20,693 nt of DNA from an uncultured Moraxella sp. (GTDB lineage: Bacteria > Pseudomonadota > Gammaproteobacteria > Pseudomonadales > Moraxellaceae), in assembly GCA_943908405.1 (NCBI GenBank), contig CALTTE010000026.1, positions 1 through 20,693 on the forward strand, read 5' to 3'. Position numbers and translations under genes: made by a program. This document shows, in pieces, positions 7,702-16,808 of this stretch (the stretch's first letter is position 1; each line of letters starts with the position of its first letter). A model generated the notes under the pieces. That model worked only from the letters and a program-made list of their open reading frames with translations, made no database searches and was not told the origin of the DNA.

Positions 7702-9558
7702 TTATGCCACCATTTTCATTGCCAAGATTAACACAATCGCCAAGCCAAAGCCAAAGCTAATAGCTTGCGTGCTAACCAATCCATCTTGCGTCTTACTTAG
7801 TTGTCTGCTGACTTGGTCGGTTAATTTAACCCAAATTTGCCAAAGTTTATCCACAGGGTCGTTTTTAATTATACGTGCCAACACCAAAAACGGCTTGACA
7901 AACACAATATGATACAACGCATCAAAGCCAAGTCCGTGATAGCACCAATAATGCACCGCCCCACCGACACGGCTATTTTTTAGCTTGGTTAATAAGCGTC
8001 CTTGATTGAGTGCATACAGCCCCAATGCCAATAACAGCCCCAATGCCATTGCCCCCATTGCCCAGTATTCTGCCGTGTGCTTGCCGTGGGCATTGCCTGC
8101 TTGCTCTAGGGCTACCCCCACGCTTTGGGGCAATACCCCTGCAAGCGGTGGGTGAATGAGTGCCCCAAGTCCTGTAGACAGCACAATCAACACCCCAAGC
8201 GGTAAGGCATAGCTTAGCCCAGACAAAGGCTCGGCGTGGGTTTTGGCTTGCCCAAAAAAGGTAAGCCAAATCAAACGAAAGGTATAAATGGCGGTCAAAA
8301 ACGCCCCAAATACCCCTGCCCAAAACAAGGTCATATGCCCTGTGGCATAAGTCTCCCACAAAATCGCTTCTTTGGAATAAAAACCCACCGTAACAAAAGG
8401 CAACGCCACCAATGCCCCACCACCAACCACAAATGAGGCAAATACCAAGGGGATTTTTTTGGCCAATCCGCCCATTTTAAAGATGTTTTGTTCGTGGTGA
8501 GTTGCCACAATCACCGCCCCACTGGCCAAAAATAGTAAGGCCTTAAAAAAGGCGTGGGTCATCAAATGAAAGATAGCCACTTGCCACGCCCCAACGCCCA
8601 ACGCCATAAACATATAACCAAGCTGACTCATCGTAGAATACGCCAAAATCCGCTTGATATCGCTTTGAGCCAAGGCACAAAATGACGCTACCAGCATTGA
8701 CAACGCCCCCACACCGCCAACCCAGTAAAGCAAAACATTGGGGGCAAGCTCAAATAAAGGGTGCATACGAGCTATTAAATACACCCCTGCCGTTACCATT
8801 GTGGCGGCGTGAATCAGTGCCGACACAGGCGTCGGACCCGCCATCGCATCGGCAAGCCACGTATGCAGTGGCAACTGGGCCGATTTACCAAACGCCCCAC
8901 CAATCAGCATTGCCAGCGTTAGCATCAATAGCCCATCATTGCCCAAAAAGTGATGTTGGGCATTGGCATTGATGGCACTGATATCAAGCGTGCCAAAAAT
9001 GACAAACAACAAGCACAGCCCAATCGCCAAAAATACATCACCCACACGGGTAACGGTAAAAGCTTTCATCGCCGCCCGTCCATTGGCACGATTGGCATAA
9101 TAAAAGCCAATGAGCAAATACGAGCAAATGCCGACCCCCTCCCAGCCCAAATACATCAACAATAAATTATCGGCAAGTACAAGGGCTAACATACTTGCCA
9201 CAAATAAATTTAGGTAGCTAAAAAAACGCACAAACCCAGCATCGCCTTTCATATACCAACTGGCAAACAAATGAATAAGTAGTCCAACGCCTGTAATCAC
9301 CCCTGCCATTGTCAGGCTCAAGCCATCGACCATAAAGGCAAATTTGGGGGAAAAATCAGCCACATTAAACCACGTCCACAAAGACACCACCGCTGGGCTG
9401 TCAAACGCCAAAAACGTAACACACCACGCCACAAACGCAATCGCCATACCACCAACACCAATCACAGTTGCTGTTGTTTCGTCCAAGCGGTCTCTTAAGG
9501 TTGCCAAACACAAAAAGCCAATCAGTGGGGCAAGCATTGTTAAAATAATGGCACTCAT
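7702..9558 (-). CDS. nuoL: NADH-quinone oxidoreductase subunit L
   Basis: This is the largest antiporter-like pump subunit at 618 residues, the normal length. Diagnostic segments are LLMYLGWEGVGICSYLLIGF, KSAQLPLHTWLADAMAGPTP, SALIHAATMVTAGVYLIARM and DIKRILAYSTMSQLGYMFMA. The long C-terminal part, after a helix near residue 490, fits the lateral amphipathic helix that clamps NuoM and NuoN. GAGGTAGCG immediately precedes ATG 9558. The gap from nuoK is only 2 bases. Confidence 0.97.
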   Translation of the reverse strand: MSAIILTMLAPLIGFLCLATLRDRLDETTATVIGVGGMAIAFVAWCVTFLAFDSPAVVSLWTWFNVADFSPKFAFMVDGLSLTMAGVITGVGLLIHLFASWYMKGDAGFVRFFSYLNLFVASMLALVLADNLLLMYLGWEGVGICSYLLIGFYYANRANGRAAMKAFTVTRVGDVFLAIGLCLLFVIFGTLDISAINANAQHHFLGNDGLLMLTLAMLIGGAFGKSAQLPLHTWLADAMAGPTPVSALIHAATMVTAGVYLIARMHPLFELAPNVLLYWVGGVGALSMLVASFCALAQSDIKRILAYSTMSQLGYMFMALGVGAWQVAIFHLMTHAFFKALLFLASGAVIVATHHEQNIFKMGGLAKKIPLVFASFVVGGGALVALPFVTVGFYSKEAILWETYATGHMTLFWAGVFGAFLTAIYTFRLIWLTFFGQAKTHAEPLSGLSYALPLGVLIVLSTGLGALIHPPLAGVLPQSVGVALEQAGNAHGKHTAEYWAMGAMALGLLLALGLYALNQGRLLTKLKNSRVGGAVHYWCYHGLGFDALYHIVFVKPFLVLARIIKNDPVDKLWQIWVKLTDQVSRQLSKTQDGLVSTQAISFGFGLAIVLILAMKMVA

Positions 9559-9560
9559 CG

Positions 9561-9917
9561 CTACCTCTTCATTTTACTGGCGTGATGAATATCAAGGCTT
9601 TTAAAGCGATGATAAAACTGTAGCAAAATCGCAAGCCCTATCGCTGCTTCTGCCGCCGCCAAAGTTAAAATAAAAATAAACATAATCTGACCGTCGCTTG
9701 TGCCGTGAATATTGCCTGCCACCACAAAAGCAAAAGCAGCAGCATTCATCATAATCTCAAGACTCATCAATATAAACAGCAAATTACGCCGCAGCATTAC
9801 CCCACACAAGCCAATCACAAATAAAATTGCCGCCAAAATTAAGGCGTGTTCTGCCCCAATGGCAACAGTGCTTGGCAAATGAACCACTTCGTGCATAAAG
9901 GGACTGTAATCGTTCAT
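9561..9917 (-). CDS. nuoK: NADH-quinone oxidoreductase subunit K
   Basis: This is a small three-helix membrane subunit of 118 residues. The family is usually near 100 residues, and the extra length is an N-terminal extension (MNDYSPFMHEVVHLPSTVA). The core has the conserved membrane glutamates in ILMSLEIMMNAAAFAFV and LTLAAAEAAIGLAI, which take part in the proton path between the antiporter subunits and the quinone site. ATG 9917 has GGTGAATT upstream and overlaps the nuoJ stop by 4 bases. A later ATG at 9896 would remove seven residues. Confidence 0.95.
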   Translation of the reverse strand: MNDYSPFMHEVVHLPSTVAIGAEHALILAAILFVIGLCGVMLRRNLLFILMSLEIMMNAAAFAFVVAGNIHGTSDGQIMFIFILTLAAAEAAIGLAILLQFYHRFKSLDIHHASKMKR

Positions 9918-10600
9918 AATTCACCCACTTGAGTTGTGCCAACGTCCTTGGTGCTTTTTTGACTGTTTTTTTGTAAATCGTGTTCTTGGCTATCTTGATT
10001 GCCGTAGTCTTGGTTTTCTTGACTGCTGTTTTCTTGGCTGTTTTCTTGGTTGCGTTCTTGAAAGTGGCTACTGTTTTCATCGTCCAGTGCTTTTTTGCCC
10101 AAATGATAAGCCGCCACCAACGCCCCAAGCAACAAAAATGCCGCCACTTGCACCAGTAGGGCATAATAGGTAAATAAGGATTTGCCCACCATTTTAGCGT
10201 CAATGGCAGTTGTGGACAGTGCCAAATCTTGGGCGGACTTTTGGCTTAAAATAAAGCCTATCAATACCGCCACCACAATCAGCGACAACCCAAGCGGTAC
10301 TGCCCACGCTTGGGCTGACAGCCACTGCTGTTCGCTTTTTTCGTTTTGTTTGCCTAAATTTAACATCATAATCACAAACACAAACAAAACCAAAATCGCC
10401 CCTGCATAAACAATCACTTCAAGCACGCCTGCAAACGCCGCCCCCAAAATAAAAAAGATACCCGCCACCGCAAGTAGCGACACAATGAGCGATAAAATGG
10501 CGTGGACAGGGTTTTTGTGCATAATGACTCGCAAGCTTGCAATCACCGCCACCACCGCTAGGGCATAAAAGCCAACGACATCAGGATTAGACAATATCAT
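9914..10600 (-). CDS. nuoJ: NADH-quinone oxidoreductase subunit J with a long polar tail
   Basis: This 228-residue complex I membrane subunit has a conserved five-helix core at residues 1-170. It includes NPVHAILSLIVSLL and the helix EVIVYAGAILVLFVFVIMML, where the pi-bulge involved in quinone-coupled rearrangement lies in known structures. Residues 172-228 form a hydrophilic tail made largely of Gln, Glu, Asn, Asp and Ser, with NSQEN-like units repeated. Most NuoJ proteins end soon after the last helix. The tail is encoded by imperfectly repeated DNA (about 9980-10062, T-rich units containing TTTTCTTGG). The start ATG overlaps the nuoI stop by one base as TGATG; a GTG one codon upstream is possible. 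Confidence 0.93.
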   Translation of the reverse strand: MILSNPDVVGFYALAVVAVIASLRVIMHKNPVHAILSLIVSLLAVAGIFFILGAAFAGVLEVIVYAGAILVLFVFVIMMLNLGKQNEKSEQQWLSAQAWAVPLGLSLIVVAVLIGFILSQKSAQDLALSTTAIDAKMVGKSLFTYYALLVQVAAFLLLGALVAAYHLGKKALDDENSSHFQERNQENSQENSSQENQDYGNQDSQEHDLQKNSQKSTKDVGTTQVGEL

Positions 10601-11148
10601 CACGGCAATAAACTCCGTATATCAACAGGGGCAGTCTCTTTTTGATGCGACCCCTTAGGGTTATTTTGCGTTGCCATACCTGTTACTCGGTAATAGTTAT
10701 AGTCAGGGTATTTGCCTGTGCCTGAAATCAATAAATGCTCTTTTTCATACAATAAATTTTGGCGGTTATACTCACCCAATTCAAAATCAGGGGTCAGCTG
10801 AATGGCGGTCGTTGGGCAAGCTTCTTCACACATACCACAAAACACACAGCGACTAAAATTGATTTGAAAGCTTTCAGGATACCAACGCCCATCGTCTCGC
10901 TCGGCTTTTTGTAGGGCGATACAGCCCACAGGACACGCCACCGCACACAAATTGCACGCCACACAGCGTTCATCGCCATCAGGGTCTCTTGTTAGCACAA
11001 TCCGCCCACGAAATCTTGGCGGTACAGGCACGGGCTGTTCTGGATACAAAATGGTATCACGGGGGCGAGTGGCGTGGCTGCCCACCATCCACATTGAGCG
11101 GACAATACTAACAATGCCGATGGCGGTCTTTTTTAAGGCATCAAACAT
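10600..11148 (-). CDS. nuoI: NADH-quinone oxidoreductase subunit I
   Basis: This 182-residue hydrophilic subunit carries two [4Fe-4S] clusters (N6a and N6b) that pass electrons towards the terminal N2 cluster. Both eight-cysteine ferredoxin motifs are complete: C62-x2-C65-x2-C68-x3-C72-P and C101-x2-C104-x2-C107-x3-C111-P. The N-terminal amphipathic helix and the RFRGRIVLTRDPDG segment are typical. Length matches the family. It sits 3 bases after nuoH and overlaps nuoJ. Confidence 0.97.
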   Translation of the reverse strand: MFDALKKTAIGIVSIVRSMWMVGSHATRPRDTILYPEQPVPVPPRFRGRIVLTRDPDGDERCVACNLCAVACPVGCIALQKAERDDGRWYPESFQINFSRCVFCGMCEEACPTTAIQLTPDFELGEYNRQNLLYEKEHLLISGTGKYPDYNYYRVTGMATQNNPKGSHQKETAPVDIRSLLP

Positions 11149-11151
11149 AAT

Positions 11152-12177
11152 TTATCCTTGAATCAGCAAAATAATAAATGCCGTGGCAAGCAAATTGATG
11201 AGCGTTACAGGCAAACAAATTTTCCAACCAAAATTCATCACTTGGTCATAGCGTGGACGCATCAGCGAGCCACGAGCCAGCACAAACAACGTCATAAAAA
11301 ATAAGGTTTTTATCAAAAACCAAAACACAGGTGGCACAAAGGGAATGGTTAGGTTAAAAGGGGCAAGCCAACCACCAAAAAACAAACAGGTCATCAACGC
11401 AGAAATTACCACCACATTGACATACTCACCAATAAAAAACATCCCAAACTTCATTCCTGAATATTCCACGTGATACCCTTCAGCCAATTCTTGTTCAGCC
11501 TCTGGTTGGTCAAAAGGGTGGCGGTGTGTTACCGCCACCCCTGCCACCACAAAGGTCAAAAAGCCAAAAAACTGCGGTATCACATTCCAAACGTCGGTTT
11601 GAGCAAGGACAATCTCACGCAAATTAAACGACCCTGCCATTGCCACCACCCCCATCAGCGACAAGCCCAAAAACACCTCATAGCTGATGGTTTGGGCGGC
11701 ACTACGCAATCCGCCAAGCAAGCTAAATTTATTGGCAGACGCCCAGCCCCCAAACATCACCGCATAGACCGCAAGTCCTGCCATCGCAAAGAAAAACAGC
11801 AGCCCAATATCCCAATCTGCCACCCCAAGCGTTGGGCTTAATGGGATAATCGCAAAACTTGCCAAAGCGGTAAACATTGCAATCGCTGGAGCAAGCACAA
11901 ATATCAACTTATCAGCAAATTTTGGTGTCCAGTCTTCTTTAAAAAAGATTTTGAGCATATCAGCGACCAACTGTAATGAGCCTTGCCAGCCCACTCGGTT
12001 TGGACCATAGCGGTCTTGCCACAATGCCAGCATTCGCCGTTCATAAACAATCATCAAAGCGGCGGTTATCACCAAGCCCAAAAAAATAATCAACGCTTGC
12101 ATACCCATAAAAACAAGCGACCACTGCTCAAAGCTCATTGGCAAAAAGGTTGGCACATCAGGGATAAGGCGTATCAT
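11152..12177 (-). CDS. nuoH: NADH-quinone oxidoreductase subunit H
   Basis: This is a 341-residue polytopic membrane subunit that forms most of the quinone-binding chamber together with NuoB and NuoD. Diagnostic segments are YERRMLALWQDRYGPNRVGW, LKIFFKEDWTP, the acidic loop HPFDQPEAEQELAEGYHVEY that lines the entry to the proton channel, and LARGSLMRPRYDQVMNFGW. A strong AAGGAG lies 8 bases before ATG 12177, the clearest ribosome binding site in the operon. The start overlaps the nuoG stop as ATGA. Confidence 0.97.
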   Translation of the reverse strand: MIRLIPDVPTFLPMSFEQWSLVFMGMQALIIFLGLVITAALMIVYERRMLALWQDRYGPNRVGWQGSLQLVADMLKIFFKEDWTPKFADKLIFVLAPAIAMFTALASFAIIPLSPTLGVADWDIGLLFFFAMAGLAVYAVMFGGWASANKFSLLGGLRSAAQTISYEVFLGLSLMGVVAMAGSFNLREIVLAQTDVWNVIPQFFGFLTFVVAGVAVTHRHPFDQPEAEQELAEGYHVEYSGMKFGMFFIGEYVNVVVISALMTCLFFGGWLAPFNLTIPFVPPVFWFLIKTLFFMTLFVLARGSLMRPRYDQVMNFGWKICLPVTLINLLATAFIILLIQG

Positions 12178-15100
12178 AGCGTTATCTCCTTGGCTTGGCG
12201 TTTGGGTGTTTTGGTGAGTATTCCTTGCTCTACTGATACCCCCACTGGCTTAATGCCATTATTAAAGCCACGCACTTCAAACAGCGATACAGGCAAGGGC
12301 TTTGTCCACGCAAAATTTGGCACAAATACAGGCGTGTCATCGTCCACTTTTTTGACCGTGCTTGGTTGTCCTGCCATAAAAGGCAACTGCCCTGCCACAA
12401 AGCCAATGCACCCTTCCGCCAAATATTCTGTTAGCACCACAGGCAACACCACCTCACGCCCATTTTGGCTAATCAGCAATTTATCGCCTGCCTTAATTTG
12501 CCATCTTAGTGCATCGTCATAACTAATTGTCCACGCCATCTGCCAATCACGCCCTGCCATTTGTTCTGCCACAGCACGGCTACGCATTGCCATTTTGGAG
12601 CTTGCCAGCATATCATAAACAGGCACAAGAGACGCCACCCCTTCAAATACGCTGGTTTTTTTAAAGGGGGCGACAGGCTTTTTGTCAAAGTTTACGGTAT
12701 TTTTGGGCAAAAAATCAAACAGGCGAATGCCAACATCGCCTCCCTTTAGCCGTCCGCCGACTTTATCTTGAAACTTATTGAGTGCTTGCGGTGAATTCCA
12801 CCCTGCCGCCCACACAAAGGGCAACACACTGCTGTCGGTTTGATTGCCAATATACCCTTCCATAGAAAAGGTCAAGGCGGTATCGGTGTCTTTGGGCTGC
12901 ATTGGTTCGTGAATGGAGAGTCTGGCACGCATTGCCGTACGCCCAGAATAACGTCTGGGTTCACGAGCGACTTTGAGTCCTGTAATGCGATAATCCGAGC
13001 TTGGGGCAACGTGAGCCATCAAAGCCAAATCGGCATATTCTTTGGCAATATCGGCAATCACATCATCTAGATTGTGCCAATCGCTTGCCAAAAGCGACAG
13101 CGTTGTCCCTATCGCCTGACACCATCGCCAAGCGTCTTTAATATCGGTATGTGGCTCATAATAACGTTTGTCATAAACGGCAAAATACCGCTGGGCTCGC
13201 CCTTCTGCCGATACCAGCGTGCCATCACCTTCGGCAAAACTGGCTGACGACAACACAAAATCCGCCCTATCGTGCCATTCATAACGCTGATAATCCAGCA
13301 CAATCACATCATTGGCAAGTAATTTTTCTTGCATTGATGCTGACAAGGCAAATAAATCGTTCTCAAGCACCAAAACAGCACAATCATCGGCTTTTGCCAC
13401 AATTTCATCAAGCGACAATCCGCCAAGCAAGGCAACCCCCACACTATTGGCGTGTGGCAATACCATATACACGCCTGTTTTGTCGGCATAATTGTGGGTT
13501 TTATTGATGGCGTCTTTGGTGCGATTAAGGCGGGCTTCATCAATCACTCGGCTTGGCGTGGCATTGTTTTCAGGTTTGGCAAGGGCGTGCGGGTCGTGGG
13601 TGGGCGTTTTAGCGTTGCCTTGAATTTCGGCGGCCGCGACTTCTTTAGAAATTCGCTCAAGCTCATCAATTTTGGCACGTTTTTGGGTTAAAATCCCTGC
13701 CAAATGCCCCACGGCATTGACCATATCCACAGAATCCAAACTTGCCCCAGACACCAACAAAGGACGGCTTGCCATCATCAAATCATAAGCGATATGATGT
13801 GCCAAATTGTCCATCAATTCATCATCGCTTAAGTCATCGGTATTGGTTTCTTTGGCAAATTGGGCTTGCTCGCTTTGATGAATGTCCGCCAAATCGTCGG
13901 CATAATGCTCAATCACTTGGGCGACAGCATAGACGAGCTTTATAATATCGGCAGGATTTGCCACAAGCGACACTTTGGCAACATCGTCCAGTTTGGTGTC
14001 ATTGACGCTCGCCAAATATAAGGGGCTGTAATGATTTTGTCCAATGCGTTTGACAGGCTCAGCCAGCCAATGCTCGGTTTTTAAGGCATCTGCCATCTCA
14101 TACATTTTATTTTTGGTGGCTTGGCGGATAGATAATGCCACACGGCTGGCGGTTTGGGTGATGTCCTCACCAATCACAAAAATAGCGTCTGCCTTTTCAA
14201 TCTGGGCAAGGCTTACGTTATACACACGCTCATTTTGTAGCACCGCCAAACAAGATTTGACCAAATTTTGCGTAAATAAACGCTCGCCTGTGCTGTAATT
14301 ATCCGCCCCCACCAGTTTTTTTAGGGCAAAATTGTTCTCAATGCTGGCGGTTGGCGAACCAATACCGATGAGTTTTTTACCATTAATTAACACCGCTATG
14401 TCATCTACCGCCAAATCAGCACTTGTTTTGACTAATGTACCCTCAATATTTTCTAAAGGCTGTAGCGGGCGGTCGCCTCGATTGACATAACCATAGCCAA
14501 AACGCCCTTTATCGCACAAAAAATAACCATTGACATCAGGGTTATAACGGTTTTCAATACGGCGTAACTCTCCATAGCGTTCCCCTGCTGAAATATTGCA
14601 CCCTGTGCTACAGCCCATACAAATACTTGGGGCATATTGCATATCCCATTTGCGATTGTAGCGGTCGGAATGGGTTTTGTCGGTGAATACCCCTGTTGGG
14701 CAAACCTCGGTCAAATTGCCAGAAAATTCGCTTTGTAATTGACCATCGCCATCTCGCCCAAAATAAACACGATTGGCAGAGGCATACACCCCAAAATCTG
14801 TCCCACCGGCATAATCATTATAAAATCGCACACAGCGATAACAAGCAATACAGCGGTTCATCTCGTGATTGATAAACGCCCCCAAATCTTGATTGTGATG
14901 GGTGCGCTTGCTAAAGCGATAACGGCGACGATTTTGCCCCGACATATAGGTCATATCTTGTAGGTGGCAATGACCGCCCTCTTCACAGGTTGGGCAATCG
15001 TGGGGGTGGTTGGTCATTAAATATTCAACAATATGACGGCGAAAGGCTTTAGCCTCTTCATCATCCACCGAAATATACATATTATCACTTGGGGCAACCA

Positions 15101-15311
15101 TACAGCTCATTACCAACCGCCCACGCCCTGCCTTATAATCATCCTCGCTCATATACTGCTTGACGGCACATTGACGGCACGACCCCACCGACCCCAACGC
15201 AGGGTGATAACAAAAATACGGCACATCAATGCCAAGCGACAAACACGCCTGCAACAAATTATCCGCACCGTCTACCTGAACGGTTTTGCCATCTATATGA
15301 ATGGTCGCCAT
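12174..15311 (-). CDS. nuoG: NADH-quinone oxidoreductase subunit G, unusually long
   Basis: This peripheral-arm subunit has 1045 residues, against roughly 900 in E. coli. All cluster ligands are present: [2Fe-2S] Cys34, Cys45, Cys48, Cys70; the N5 ligands His102/Cys106/Cys109/Cys115; a [4Fe-4S] site Cys154, Cys157, Cys160, Cys204; and the extra N7 site Cys231, Cys234, Cys238, Cys266 found only in some lineages. A molybdopterin-oxidoreductase-like domain follows and in this family is catalytically inactive. Residues about 543-611 are a charged, Asn/Lys/Glu-rich stretch that looks like an insertion relative to E. coli NuoG, and part of 470-505 is strongly acidic. ATG 15311 lies 3 bases after the nuoF stop. 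Confidence 0.96.
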   Translation of the reverse strand: MATIHIDGKTVQVDGADNLLQACLSLGIDVPYFCYHPALGSVGSCRQCAVKQYMSEDDYKAGRGRLVMSCMVAPSDNMYISVDDEEAKAFRRHIVEYLMTNHPHDCPTCEEGGHCHLQDMTYMSGQNRRRYRFSKRTHHNQDLGAFINHEMNRCIACYRCVRFYNDYAGGTDFGVYASANRVYFGRDGDGQLQSEFSGNLTEVCPTGVFTDKTHSDRYNRKWDMQYAPSICMGCSTGCNISAGERYGELRRIENRYNPDVNGYFLCDKGRFGYGYVNRGDRPLQPLENIEGTLVKTSADLAVDDIAVLINGKKLIGIGSPTASIENNFALKKLVGADNYSTGERLFTQNLVKSCLAVLQNERVYNVSLAQIEKADAIFVIGEDITQTASRVALSIRQATKNKMYEMADALKTEHWLAEPVKRIGQNHYSPLYLASVNDTKLDDVAKVSLVANPADIIKLVYAVAQVIEHYADDLADIHQSEQAQFAKETNTDDLSDDELMDNLAHHIAYDLMMASRPLLVSGASLDSVDMVNAVGHLAGILTQKRAKIDELERISKEVAAAEIQGNAKTPTHDPHALAKPENNATPSRVIDEARLNRTKDAINKTHNYADKTGVYMVLPHANSVGVALLGGLSLDEIVAKADDCAVLVLENDLFALSASMQEKLLANDVIVLDYQRYEWHDRADFVLSSASFAEGDGTLVSAEGRAQRYFAVYDKRYYEPHTDIKDAWRWCQAIGTTLSLLASDWHNLDDVIADIAKEYADLALMAHVAPSSDYRITGLKVAREPRRYSGRTAMRARLSIHEPMQPKDTDTALTFSMEGYIGNQTDSSVLPFVWAAGWNSPQALNKFQDKVGGRLKGGDVGIRLFDFLPKNTVNFDKKPVAPFKKTSVFEGVASLVPVYDMLASSKMAMRSRAVAEQMAGRDWQMAWTISYDDALRWQIKAGDKLLISQNGREVVLPVVLTEYLAEGCIGFVAGQLPFMAGQPSTVKKVDDDTPVFVPNFAWTKPLPVSLFEVRGFNNGIKPVGVSVEQGILTKTPKRQAKEITL

Positions 15312-15314
15312 CGG

Positions 15315-16808
15315 TTATTCCCCCATTGTGCTTGCTGGTTGTGTGCTTGCTGGTTGCGTTACGGCTTTGGTTAAATTGGCTTTTTCTGGATTGGCTTTTT
15401 TTGGGTCAGTTGCAACGGATACTTTGGCATCAAATTCGTGGCGAAAATACTTCAACGCACTCATCAAAGGTTCCATTGCCCCTGGGGCGTGAGCACAAAA
15501 GGTCTTGCCCAGCCATAAATCACGGGTGAGCTCAGAGAGCTTGTCAATGTCTGCCGTCTGCCCTTGTCCTTTTTCTAAGCTGTCTAAGATTTTAACCCCC
15601 CACGGCAAACCATCTCGGCACGGCGTACAAAATCCGCACGACTCACGCTGAAAAAACTTTTGCAAATTATGTAACAATGCCACCATATCTTGGCTGTCAT
15701 CCACCACCATCATCAAACACGTCCCCAATCGGCTACCTGCTTTCATAATGGGGTCAAAATCCATCACCAAATCCAAATGCTCATCGCTTGCAGTCAAAAA
15801 ATCGGTAGATGCCCCACCAGGTAGCCACGCTTTTAAGGTTAAGCCGTCTGCCATCCCCCCCGCCAGCTCAATTAGCTCACGAGCGGTATAACCAAAGGGC
15901 AACTCCCAAAGCCCTGCGTCTTTAACTCGCCCTGATACCCCCATAATCTTGGTGCCAGGAGTATCGGATTTGCCTTTTTTCTTGGGTAAATTTAAATACC
16001 AATCCACACCATTAACCAAAATGGCAGGCATATTGTTTAAGGTTTCCACATTATTAACCACCGTTGGGCGACCCCACGCCCCAGACACCTGCGGAAAAGG
16101 CGGTTTGGTGCGTGGATTGGCTCGCCGTCCTTCAAGGCAGTTAATCAAAGCGGTTTCTTCACCGCAAATATATCGCCCTGCTCCTGTATGCACGTGCAAC
16201 TCAAAATCAAACTCACTGCCCAAAATACCCTCGCCAAGCAAATTATTTGCCAAGCATTCATCAATCGCCTTTTGTAGACGCTCCGCCGCCAGTATATACT
16301 CGCCACGGATAAAAATATACCCTGCCGTTGCCCCAATGGCGTAAGCGGTGATGAGCATACCCTCAATCAGCTGAAACGGTAACCGCTCCATCAATAAACG
16401 GTCTTTGAATGTACCAGGCTCCATCTCATCAGCATTACAAATCAAATACCGCTCGCCACCATCAGGGGGACTCATAAACGTCCATTTTAGCCCAGCATTA
16501 AATCCAGCCCCACCTCGTCCACGCACATTGGCAGTTTTTATCATCTCGCCCACCTCCTTGGGGGATTTGGCAAGGGCGTTTTTTAAACCCAAAAAACCCT
16601 CCAACCGCTGATAATCGGCAAGGTGTAATACCGTATTTTGGTGATATAATCGCCACGTCAAAGGGTGAGTTTTTGTGGTGGGTGGCTCACCCTCTTCAAG
16701 ACCCACCCCATAAATCGGCACTCGCTGGCGGTTTAGCTCGCTTGGGGCTTTGCCTAATTTTTTGGCAAGCAGTTGTTCTAATACATCAGGCTTGGCAGTT
16801 TGGTTCAT
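15315..16808 (-). CDS. nuoF: NADH-quinone oxidoreductase subunit F
   Basis: This 497-residue subunit oxidises NADH through FMN and holds the N3 [4Fe-4S] cluster. Visible motifs are the nucleotide-binding RGRGGAGF (96-103), the FMN-associated CNADEMEPGTFKDR, GEETALINCLEGRRANPR (216-233), and the cluster ligands ESCGFCTPCRDG (Cys391, Cys394, Cys397) with Cys438. It is about 50 residues longer than E. coli NuoF, mainly through an N-terminal extension and a C-terminal tail after residue 465. The tail is rich in Lys, Ala, Asn, Pro and Thr and ends in two QPAST units. The start overlaps the nuoE stop as ATGA. Confidence 0.97.
   Translation of the reverse strand: MNQTAKPDVLEQLLAKKLGKAPSELNRQRVPIYGVGLEEGEPPTTKTHPLTWRLYHQNTVLHLADYQRLEGFLGLKNALAKSPKEVGEMIKTANVRGRGGAGFNAGLKWTFMSPPDGGERYLICNADEMEPGTFKDRLLMERLPFQLIEGMLITAYAIGATAGYIFIRGEYILAAERLQKAIDECLANNLLGEGILGSEFDFELHVHTGAGRYICGEETALINCLEGRRANPRTKPPFPQVSGAWGRPTVVNNVETLNNMPAILVNGVDWYLNLPKKKGKSDTPGTKIMGVSGRVKDAGLWELPFGYTARELIELAGGMADGLTLKAWLPGGASTDFLTASDEHLDLVMDFDPIMKAGSRLGTCLMMVVDDSQDMVALLHNLQKFFQRESCGFCTPCRDGLPWGVKILDSLEKGQGQTADIDKLSELTRDLWLGKTFCAHAPGAMEPLMSALKYFRHEFDAKVSVATDPKKANPEKANLTKAVTQPASTQPASTMGE
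15327..15356. repeat. 15-bp exact tandem duplication in the nuoF C-terminus
   Basis: TGTGCTTGCTGGTTG occurs at 15327-15341 and again at 15342-15356. It is in frame and encodes the two consecutive QPAST units at the end of NuoF. A length of 15 keeps the reading frame, so the duplication is tolerated. The adjacent tail (NPEKAN and similar) shows weaker repetition. Confidence 0.9.

Noticed and set aside
11470..12522. Long plus-strand open frames opposite nuoH and the 3' end of nuoG
   Set aside because: They lie antisense to well-supported complex I genes, have His/Lys/Pro-rich composition with no recognisable motif, and are explained by the codon bias of the minus-strand genes.
13628..13640. 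GC-rich spot with a NotI-type palindrome inside nuoG
   Set aside because: It falls in the coding sequence of the NuoG insertion (Glu-Val-Ala-Ala-Ala codons) and needs no other explanation.
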